In this document: in pieces, positions 57,942 to 64,000 of the stretch | Position numbering within the stretch: the first letter of the stretch is position 1 | Layout of the letters: the number at the start of each line of letters is the position of its first letter | Assembly: GCF_004345425.1 (NCBI RefSeq) | Contig: NZ_SLVP01000008.1 | Location: 62,001-126,000 of the forward strand | Direction: 5' to 3' | Origin: Paenibacillus sp. BK033 | Lineage (GTDB): Bacteria; Bacillota; Bacilli; Paenibacillales; Paenibacillaceae | DNA: 64,000 bases | Program-made: the position numbers and the translations under genes | The notes under the pieces: model-generated | Told to the model about the DNA's origin: nothing | The model's database searches: none | What the model saw: only the letters and a program-made list of their open reading frames with translations

Positions 57942-60176
57942 TTAAACTGTTTCTTTGCCAAACACGCTTGCCGCTAGCAGCTCTGCCACATCGCGTGCCG
58001 CCGTGTGCTCGTCGGCCTCCAGAAGCTTCAGCCCGTCTTCCATCATCGTCAGGCAATACGGGCAAGCCGAGCCGATGACCGTAGGCCGCACCTCCAGCGC
58101 CTGCGATACTCTTGCGCGGTTAACGCGAACGCCGCTTTGCTCCTCCATCCACATGAGTCCGCCGCCCGCTCCGCAGCACATGCCGTTCTCGCGGCTTCTC
58201 GCCATCTCTTCGATCTCGATGCCCGGAATCGCCTTCAGCACCTCGCGCGGTGCATCATAGATGCCGTTATAACGCCCAAGATAGCAGGAATCATGGTAGG
58301 TCACGCGTTCTTGAACGAGGTGCTCGGGCGTTAACCGCCCATCCTTAAGCAGGCGGGCAAGCAGCTCCGTATGATGCTCGATCCTGACGTCCGACGGAAG
58401 GCCGAAGTCCGGATACTCCTTGCGGAAGGTATTAAGCGTATGCGGGCAGGCCGTTACGATACGGGTTATCCCGTAACGGGCGATGGTCTCGATGTTTTCT
58501 CGGCACAGCTCTTGGAAAAGCAGCTCGTTGCCGATCCTGCGCGGCGTATCGCCCGAGTTCCGCTCCTCTGCCCCAAGCGTGGCAAACGACACGCCCGCCT
58601 GGTCGAGCAGCCGCACGAGATCATACAGCACCTTCCGGCTGCGCGTATCGTAGGAGCCCATGGACCCTGCCCACAGCAGAAACTGCGGCTTAGGCGCTCC
58701 CGCACGTTTAATTTCCTGCATCGTCTTCACGCGGACGCCGGTACGGCTTTCGCACTCGTCGATCCAGGCCGCGCGTTCGGCTCTCGGAAGTCCCCACGGG
58801 TTGCTTTGGCGCTCGATGTTTTGCAGCGCGCGCTGGCCGTCAAACGGCAGGCGGCCTTCCATCAGCACGAGATAACGGCGCATATCGATGATTTTGTCCA
58901 CATGCTCGTTGCCAACCGGGCACATCTCCTCGCAGTTGCGGCAGGTCGTGCATGCCCACAGCTCCTCCTCGCTCATGACGTCTCCGATCAGCTCCAGCTC
59001 ACCCGGCTTCGCTGCCTCCCGGGCATTCCAAGCCAGCTTCTGGGCCGTCATGGTCGGAATAATGGAGGTCACGCTTCCTTCGGGACTGTCCTCCCAGGAC
59101 GGAATCAGCGCCCCCATCACATGCGCCCCTGCCGCCTGCCCGCCCATAAACGATGGAACCCAAGGCGACTTGGACGTAATGGCGGCGCCTTTTTCCGTCA
59201 GGTGATCCCGAAGCTTGGTCATGAGATGCATCGGCGACAGCAGCTTGCCGGTATTCGAAGCCGGGCAAACATTCGTGCAGCGTCCGCATTCCACGCAGGC
59301 ATACAGGTCGAGCAGCTGCTTTTGCGTAAAATGCTCGATTTTGCCCGCGCCAAAATACTCCGCATCCTCATCCTCCAGATTAAGCGGCGCCAGCCGGCCC
59401 ACCGGCGCATTGCGCCCGAGCCACAAATTCACGGGAGCCGTCAGCAGGTGAAAATGCTTCGACTGCGGCACGTACACAAGGAAAGACAGCAGGACGAGCA
59501 GATGCAGCCACCAGAACAGCTCGTAACCCGCTTCCGACGCTATGCTTCCGGCAGGCACGCCAAGCTTCCCGATCCAGTCCGCAAGCACGGAGGAAACGGG
59601 GGCGAAACGGCCAGCTACGGCATGGGGATCTCCCGACAGCCGCTCGAAGGAAAGCGTCAGCAGGACCGTCAGCATCAGGCCGCCGATAAACCACAGCACA
59701 AGCGAAGGCTTCCAGCCGCGCTTCAGTCTTGGCAGCCGCTCGATATACCGGCGGAAAGCCCCGTACAGGACCGCGAGCAGGACAAGCGAGACCGTCAGCT
59801 CCTGCGACCAGGCGAACTGGCCGTAGAAGGGAAACGGAATCGGGTGACCGCTGAGCTTCTTCCAGATAATATCCGCCGCTCCAAACTGCAGAATGATAAA
59901 TCCGTAAAAATAAATGAAATGCATGACGCCGCTCCGGATATCGCGCAGCAGCTTGCTGTGCCCGAGCACCTGTCCCGTTACCGAGGGACGTCCGGCTGCT
60001 TCCCTCCGCTCATCCGATGGCATCGCCTCATGGGCAGCCGCCCGGCCAAGCTTGATATAGCCCACCCTGCGCAAGACGACCGTAACAAAAAGGGCTGCGG
60101 CAAGCCCCAATACCGCCGCGAACAAAATCCACCTGAGTGCAGCTGTCGCAACATCTGCCGACCACCATTCCAGCAA
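57942..60176 (-). CDS. fadF: FadF-like iron-sulfur oxidoreductase (heterodisulfide-reductase type, membrane)
   Basis: 744 residues. The N-terminal ~260 are membrane-spanning (nitrate-reductase gamma-like). Two 4Fe-4S ferredoxin motifs follow: CVECGRCTNVCPASN (~300) and CTTCRNCEEMCPVGNEH (~410). Then come two CCG-type motifs, YHDSCYLGRYNGIYDAP with MCCGAGGGLMW and IVTACPHTLNTF with GSACPYCLTMMEDG. This is the FadF/YwjF family thought to take electrons from EtfAB to the quinone pool during beta-oxidation. It starts with TTG 60176, after AAAAGGGGG. It leads the minus-strand operon, 100 bp before fadN, and diverges from etfB. Confidence 0.88.
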   Translation of the reverse strand: MLEWWSADVATAALRWILFAAVLGLAAALFVTVVLRRVGYIKLGRAAAHEAMPSDERREAAGRPSVTGQVLGHSKLLRDIRSGVMHFIYFYGFIILQFGAADIIWKKLSGHPIPFPFYGQFAWSQELTVSLVLLAVLYGAFRRYIERLPRLKRGWKPSLVLWFIGGLMLTVLLTLSFERLSGDPHAVAGRFAPVSSVLADWIGKLGVPAGSIASEAGYELFWWLHLLVLLSFLVYVPQSKHFHLLTAPVNLWLGRNAPVGRLAPLNLEDEDAEYFGAGKIEHFTQKQLLDLYACVECGRCTNVCPASNTGKLLSPMHLMTKLRDHLTEKGAAITSKSPWVPSFMGGQAAGAHVMGALIPSWEDSPEGSVTSIIPTMTAQKLAWNAREAAKPGELELIGDVMSEEELWACTTCRNCEEMCPVGNEHVDKIIDMRRYLVLMEGRLPFDGQRALQNIERQSNPWGLPRAERAAWIDECESRTGVRVKTMQEIKRAGAPKPQFLLWAGSMGSYDTRSRKVLYDLVRLLDQAGVSFATLGAEERNSGDTPRRIGNELLFQELCRENIETIARYGITRIVTACPHTLNTFRKEYPDFGLPSDVRIEHHTELLARLLKDGRLTPEHLVQERVTYHDSCYLGRYNGIYDAPREVLKAIPGIEIEEMARSRENGMCCGAGGGLMWMEEQSGVRVNRARVSQALEVRPTVIGSACPYCLTMMEDGLKLLEADEHTAARDVAELLAASVFGKETV

Positions 60177-60596
60177 TGGCCACGCCCCCTTTTGCAGCCC
60201 TCGATTCGGACAAGCTTTTAAGCGTTGTGACTAGGAAAAACGGCTGCTCCATCCTAAGGCGGGAGAGCGCGTTTCAATCCGGTGAATTCCAAGTTGTGTT
60301 TGCAAGAAAAAACTTATTAACGCTTAGAATTCAAGGAGAAACGGCTGTGCCGTCCTTAAGTGAATGGGCAGCATTTTCAAAAAAACCGCGGTGCTCCAGT
60401 ATATGAGCCCGTTAGCATGAACATGCCGCCCCTTTCGCCGGTGCGGACGGTCTATTTGGCCGAGTTGACTCATATCGTAGCACTGATGGAAAGCGGTTTA
60501 GCCGAGCCTTGCAGCCGGCCGCGGCCATGCTGCGGGAGCGGCGTTTCAGCCCGGCGAGAATTGAGCATGGAACTATAGTCTGAGGAGGTTGCTGCA
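60177..60596. other. fadF-etfB divergent gap
   Basis: The 420-bp gap between divergent operons must hold both promoters. No TGAATGA-type FadR operator was found by eye, and none of the TTAAGG palindromes occur here. A GCCGGCCGCGGC-rich patch around 60515 is compositionally extreme but has no clear structure. No credible gene. Confidence 0.5.
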
Positions 60597-61418
60597 GTGC
60601 TGAACATTGTCGTTCTACTCAAGCAGACATTTGATACGGAAGAAAAAATTATCGTAAAGGACGGCGCCGTTGCGGAAGCGGACGCCAAGCTCGTCATTAA
60701 TCCTTATGACGAATATGCCCTCGAGGAGGCGCTGCGCCAGCGCGAGGCGCAGGGCGGCGCGGTACGGGTTGTCTCTTGCGGCGGCGACCGCTCGGAGGAG
60801 GCGCTGCGGACCGCCCTTGCGATGGGCGCGGATGAAGCGATCCGGCTCGACGCGGCTACCGTCGACAGCGGCGACAGCTTCGCGCTGGCCGCTGCGCTGG
60901 CGAAGGTTATCGAGCCGCTGAAGCCGGATCTGCTGCTGGCGGGCTTGTTCGCCGTCGACAGCGGCTCCGGGAGCGTAGCGCTCCAGGTCGCGGAGCGGCT
61001 TGGTCTGCCGCATGCGTCGGCAGCGGTGAAGGTTGTCATTGTAGGGCCGGATGAGGCGAAGGCATCCGGAGAGCTGCCGCCGGGCGCAGCGTCGGCGGCG
61101 AGGTTCGCTGTCGTGGAGCGCGATGTCGAGGGCGACACGGAGACGGTTGCGATCCCGCTGCCAGCGCTGATTACCGCGCAGCAAGGGCTCAACGAGCCGC
61201 GGTATCCGTCGCTGCCGGGCATTATGAAGGCGAAGAAGAAGCCGCTCGCCCGGGTTTCGGCAGCCGCAGGCGGCGAGGAGGAAGGCGCGCGGACATCGCG
61301 CCTGGAGTTGTTTCCGCCGGCGCCGCGCGCAGCCGGCCGGCGTCTCGCGGGGACGCCCGGCGAGCAGGCGGCGGAGCTTGTCCGCCTGCTGCAGGCGGAG
61401 GGCCAGCTGCCGCAGTGA
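60597..61418 (+). CDS. etfB: Electron transfer flavoprotein subunit beta
   Basis: 273 residues from GTG 60597, eight bases after GAGGAGG. The start LNIVVLLKQTFDTEEKIIVKDGAVAEADAKLVINPYDEYALEEALRQREAQGGAVRVVSCG is typical EtfB, as are RTALAMGADEAIRLD, LLAGLFAVDSGSGSVALQVAERLGLPHASAAVKVV and PALITAQQGLNEPRYPSLPGIMKAKKKPL. It forms the FAD/AMP-binding EtfAB heterodimer with the product of the gene 660 bp downstream, receiving electrons from acyl-CoA dehydrogenase. It is very GC-rich. The C-terminal ~35 residues are a variable Ala-rich tail. Confidence 0.92.
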   Translation: MLNIVVLLKQTFDTEEKIIVKDGAVAEADAKLVINPYDEYALEEALRQREAQGGAVRVVSCGGDRSEEALRTALAMGADEAIRLDAATVDSGDSFALAAALAKVIEPLKPDLLLAGLFAVDSGSGSVALQVAERLGLPHASAAVKVVIVGPDEAKASGELPPGAASAARFAVVERDVEGDTETVAIPLPALITAQQGLNEPRYPSLPGIMKAKKKPLARVSAAAGGEEEGARTSRLELFPPAPRAAGRRLAGTPGEQAAELVRLLQAEGQLPQ

Positions 61419-61483
61419 GGCGGCTGCACGGCGTTAAACGTTAAGGCGGTTAATTAGAACGGAGTCCGTCCGATTGCTTGTTG

Positions 61484-61810
61484 TTAAGGTCCCTAAGGGA
61501 CCTTAACGTGCCAAGTAGCCTGCTTTTTCAGCTGGTTAAGTGCCCTCAGGGCTCTTAACCTTGTGCGGACCCGACCACGTGGCAGCTTTTGCGCTCACTG
61601 ACTGAATGTTAAGGCCCTTTAGGGACCTTAACGCGCCAAGCAGCTTGCTTTTTCAGTGGGTTAAGTGCCCTCAGGACTCTTAACCTTGTGCGGACCCGCC
61701 TACGTGGCAGCTTTTGCGCTCGTTTGCTGAATGTTAAGGCCCCTAAGGGACCTTAACACGCCAAGTAGCTTGCGTTTTCAGCTGGTTAAGTGCCCTCAGG
61801 GCTCTTAACC
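61484..61810. repeat. 125-bp-period tandem array, each unit with two palindromes
   Basis: Units begin at 61484, 61609 and 61734, exactly 125 bp apart; the third is partial. Each has a TTAAGG(C/T)CC...GGGACCTTAA palindrome, then C-GCCAAG-AGC-TGC, then a second palindrome with GGTTAAG/CTTAACC arms starting 61534, 61659 and 61784. Units one and two then share CTTGTGCGGACCCG, ACGTGGCAGCTTTTGCGCTC and CTGAATG. Identity between units is high with scattered substitutions. This array lies in the 61419-62076 etfB-etfA gap, which has no gene. Confidence 0.88.
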
Positions 61811-61839
61811 AGCTAAGCCCTTAACTTCCCTTGCATCTA

Positions 61840-61989
61840 ATAAGACCCTGCCGGGGTCTTATCTGAACCGCCGCAGCTAAAAAAAGCGTCACAAAGACTC
61901 GATGGAGCAGAAATGAGACCCTATGAGGGTCTTATCCTATACAGTCACCACTCCATCTGTTGCAATAAAGCCCTCCCAGGGTCTTATTG
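61840..61989. repeat. Three class II palindromes in the etfB-etfA gap
   Basis: ATAAGACCC/GGGTCTTAT at 61840-61862, AGACCCT/AGGGTCT at 61913-61935 and CAATAAAGCCCT/AGGGTCTTATTG at 61963-61989. They match the class II palindrome at 55083 in the fadA-fadN gap, with loops of differing sequence. Confidence 0.8.
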
Positions 61990-62076
61990 CCCCAATCCCC
62001 AAACAAATAGTTACTTTCAGCAACGTTTGCGATAAAAACTCATATGCAGTTCGCCTGCAACAAAGGAGGAAATAAG

Positions 62077-63060
62077 ATGGGAACAACGATACTCGTGTTC
62101 GCCGAGTGCCGGGACGGCAAGCTGCGCCGCGTAGCGCTTGAGGCGCTTGGCGCCGCGCGGCGGCTGGCCGGTGCGGACGGCTCGGTCCATGCCGTCCTCG
62201 CGGCTCCCGGCGGCGCGGCCGACGAAGCAGCCGCGCTCGCTGCGCGAGGGGCGGACGTCGTCCATGTCGCGGACGACCCGGCCCTTCGCGCCTTTGCGCC
62301 CGAGGCGTACATCGCCGCCTTGCGCGCAGCTATTGAAGCGGTAAGGCCGGACGCGCTGCTGCTCGGCCATACCGCAGCGGGGCGCGAGCTCGCGCCCCGC
62401 GTGGCCGCGGCCATCGGCGCCGGCCACGTCGCAGACGTGACCGCCATCGACGAGACCGATGGCGTGTTCACGCGGCCGCTCTACGCCGGCAAGGCGTTCG
62501 AGCGGCGCAGCTTCACCCCGGGCCGGCCGTGGGTCGTCACGGTCCGCCCGAACAACTTCGAGCCGGCCGAGACGCTGCCGGCCGGCGAGCCGCAAGGCAC
62601 CGTGCAGGCGCTGCCGTTCACGGTGCCGCCAATCCTGACCGCGGTGCGCTCGCTTGTGCGCCGCGCCGGCGGTCAAATCGATCTCGCCGAGGCCGACGTG
62701 GTCGTCTCCGGCGGCAGAGGCGTACGCAGCTCGGCCGGCTTCGAGCCGCTGCAAGAGCTTGCGGGCGTGCTCGGCGGCGCGGTTGGCGCCTCGCGCGGCG
62801 CCTGCGATGCCGGCTACTGCGGCTATGCCCTGCAGATCGGGCAGACCGGCAAGGTTGTTACGCCGCAGCTCTACATTGCCTGCGGGATAAGCGGCGCTAT
62901 CCAGCATCTTGCCGGCATGAGCCAATCGCGCGTCATTATCGCGATTAACAAAGACCCCGACGCGCCCATCTTCAGCGTTGCCGATTACGGCATCGTCGGG
63001 GACCTGTTCGAGGTTGTTCCGCTGTTAACGGAGGAGTTCCGCAGAACGCAATCCGGTTAA
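62077..63060 (+). CDS. etfA: Electron transfer flavoprotein subunit alpha
   Basis: From ATG 62077, with AAAGGAGG upstream, the protein is 327 residues; the frame's earlier start at 62044 adds an irrelevant 11 residues. FAD-binding C-terminal half: VVSGGRGVRSSAGFEPLQELAGVLGGAVGASRGACDAGYCGYALQIGQTGKVVTPQLYIACGISGAIQHLAGMSQSRVIIAINKDPDAPIFSVADYGIVGDLFEVVPLLTEEF. All standard motifs (GRGV, QIGQTGK, PxLYIACGISGAIQH, INKDxxAPIF) are present. The first half is extremely GC-rich. It is the partner of etfB and probably part of the same regulon despite the repeat-filled gap. Confidence 0.93.
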   Translation: MGTTILVFAECRDGKLRRVALEALGAARRLAGADGSVHAVLAAPGGAADEAAALAARGADVVHVADDPALRAFAPEAYIAALRAAIEAVRPDALLLGHTAAGRELAPRVAAAIGAGHVADVTAIDETDGVFTRPLYAGKAFERRSFTPGRPWVVTVRPNNFEPAETLPAGEPQGTVQALPFTVPPILTAVRSLVRRAGGQIDLAEADVVVSGGRGVRSSAGFEPLQELAGVLGGAVGASRGACDAGYCGYALQIGQTGKVVTPQLYIACGISGAIQHLAGMSQSRVIIAINKDPDAPIFSVADYGIVGDLFEVVPLLTEEFRRTQSG

Positions 63061-63110
63061 CTTGATGATTTTAAGCCTTGGCCTGCCCACCACCGGCTCC
63101 CGCCGCAACA

Positions 63111-63162
63111 AAAAAGGGACTATCCCTGCAAACCGTGAGGCTTGCGGGAATAGTCCCTTTAC
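63111..63162. terminator. Bidirectional terminator between etfA and the SRAP-like gene
   Basis: AAAGGGACTAT and ATAGTCCCTTT pair across 63113-63160 with inner CCCTGCAA/TTGCGGG pairing. Confidence 0.88.
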
Positions 63163-63164
63163 AA

Positions 63165-63842
63165 TTATTTCAAAGCAAAATCCGGGCGGATTTCCCGGAC
63201 GCAGTCCGGAGATTCGTAAGCTTCGTCGTTCACCGCGTTAGTGACCGGATAAGCTCTCATGCGGTAGCTATCCATTGGCTCCAGATGCTTGCGCAGCGAG
63301 CGGAAGTCCGAGATGCGGGGATTCAGCCAATCCTCCATCCCCTCTTCGTCCATAATGACCGGCACGTTAGGCTGCCATTGCGACATCGTCCCGGTTGCCG
63401 GGGCGGTAATCATCGTAAAAGCGCGTACTTCTTGCCCGCTGTAATTCCGCCATACGTCGAAGAAGCCGGCGATCCCGAACACTCTGCGGTTCGGCACCAC
63501 GATATGCATCGCCCGCGAGTCCTTCTCCTTCTGCCCCTTCTGCCAGCCGAAAAATCCGCTGCACGGCACCACGCAGCGCTGTTTGCGCAGCATCCGCTCG
63601 AGGAAAGGCTTGCTGGACAGCATCGAGCTGTCGGCGTTTACGGAATCCTTCGCCCAGAACGGGAACAGTCCCCATCTTGCGTCATGCATCGTCCGGAGTC
63701 CCCAGCGATCGTTCATTACGATGGACACCGTCTGCGTCGGCGCTACATTAAACCGGTTCGTATAACAATTAATCAACTGCTCCACCTTAAAAGCCTCAAT
63801 CATATCTCCAACATCCGCGGTAATGGAATAACGTTCAATCAT
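63165..63842 (-). CDS. SRAP (YedK/HMCES)-family protein lacking catalytic residues
   Basis: From ATG 63842 the protein is 225 residues. It is a clear SOS-response-associated peptidase fold: YSITADVGDM, YTNRFNVAPTQTVSIVMND, ARWGLFPFWAKDSVNADSSMLSSKPF, RKQRCVVPCSGFFGWQKG, VFGIAGFFDVW and MITAPATGTMSQWQPNVPVIMDEEGMEDWL. The catalytic Cys2, normally MCGR, is MIER; the active-site Glu of G-F-Y-E-W is Gly in GFFGW; the His of the IHDRMP-type motif is Gln. So abasic-site cross-linking by the usual chemistry looks impossible. It may still bind DNA. The upstream residues of the longer frame (to 63968) overlap an AraC gene. Confidence 0.85.
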   Translation of the reverse strand: MIERYSITADVGDMIEAFKVEQLINCYTNRFNVAPTQTVSIVMNDRWGLRTMHDARWGLFPFWAKDSVNADSSMLSSKPFLERMLRKQRCVVPCSGFFGWQKGQKEKDSRAMHIVVPNRRVFGIAGFFDVWRNYSGQEVRAFTMITAPATGTMSQWQPNVPVIMDEEGMEDWLNPRISDFRSLRKHLEPMDSYRMRAYPVTNAVNDEAYESPDCVREIRPDFALK

Positions 63843-63912
63843 GTGCAATAACCCCCAGCGCTTTTTAACCAAGTATTCTCTAAAGCGCGGGATGATTATG
63901 CGTTCATTTCCA

Positions 63913-64000
63913 TTAATTCGTAAATCGTTTGCGGAATTTAAGCGGCGGCATGCCGGTCTGCGCGGCAAAAAGCCTGGAGAAATGCGGCGTCTGCCGGAAT
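63913..64000 (-). CDS. AraC-family regulator, 3' end only (runs off window end)
   Basis: The minus strand from the window edge reads FRQTPHFSRLFAAQTGMPPLKFRKRFTN to a TAA at 63915-63913. HFSRLF--QTGM-P--FRKRF is the conserved end of the second helix-turn-helix of AraC regulators. Only about 28 codons are visible, so ligand domain and targets are unknown. Confidence 0.75.
   Translation of the reverse strand, partial: FRQTPHFSRLFAAQTGMPPLKFRKRFTN

Noticed and set aside
58371..60221. 616-codon plus-strand frame opposite fadF
   Set aside because: It is rich in Arg, His and Gln without any domain, antisense to a gene with intact iron-sulfur motifs.
61484..61810. CRISPR-like regular repeats
   Set aside because: The 125-bp period, near-identical whole units and internal palindromes without unique spacers do not fit a CRISPR array, and no cas gene is present.
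62017..62925. 302-codon minus-strand frame opposite etfA
   Set aside because: It is the complement of a very GC-rich true gene with all EtfA motifs.

Overview
The window looks like chromosomal DNA of an endospore-forming, S-layer-bearing Firmicute, most likely Paenibacillus or a close relative. This is inferred from a GerA-type germinant receptor operon, three YheC/YheD spore-coat ATP-grasp proteins, a collagen-like exosporium-type protein, three C-terminal SLH repeats on a secreted amidase, strong AGGAGG ribosome binding sites, many intrinsic terminators and a moderately GC-rich background. No rRNA, tRNA, CRISPR array or intact insertion sequence was seen.

Layout. 0-7.9 kb: a truncated MocR regulator divergent from an EamA transporter and a nitroreductase; a tandem pair of DUF1259 proteins; a DeoR regulator, EamA transporter and phosphoesterase cluster; a TagO/WecA-like lipid-linked sugar transferase; a DUF1304 membrane protein. 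8-19 kb: a secreted amidase-SLH protein split by a frameshift, an AraC regulator, a second phosphoesterase, a SUFU-domain protein, an ECF42 sigma factor with its DGPF partner, and a large GMC oxidoreductase. 19-30 kb is spore-related: three YheC/D genes, a LysM-GMC oxidoreductase fusion, a ThuA-like protein and gerA-gerC-small ORF-gerB. 30-33.3 kb: old yellow enzyme, AraC regulator and PhyH dioxygenase.

33.4-38.6 kb is an AT-rich island of foreign character. It holds a TOPRIM-domain protein, a decayed tyrosine integrase, and a three-gene operon of two diverged class III nucleotide cyclases plus a DUF5706-like transmembrane protein. I read the operon as a Pycsar-type anti-phage system with an unusual second cyclase. 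About 290-bp diverged direct repeats, each with paired 11-bp-spaced GTTGACT motifs like integrase arm sites, lie at 29.84-30.11 kb and 38.29-38.58 kb. This island is the best candidate for an undescribed system.

38.6-49.2 kb: rhodanese, exported proteins, a small HTH-regulated membrane operon, the collagen-like protein, a two-component system with a molybdopterin oxidoreductase fused to a membrane domain, and several small proteins. 49.3-63.1 kb is a fatty-acid beta-oxidation cluster: thioesterase, acyl-CoA ligase, FadE, FadA, FadN, FadF and, divergently, EtfB and EtfA. Two of its intergenic gaps are packed with at least fourteen short palindromes, including a 125-bp-period tandem array. The window ends with an SRAP (YedK/HMCES) paralogue lacking all three catalytic residues and the 3' end of an AraC-family gene.

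All calls come from reading translations and motifs; no database search or folding program was run.
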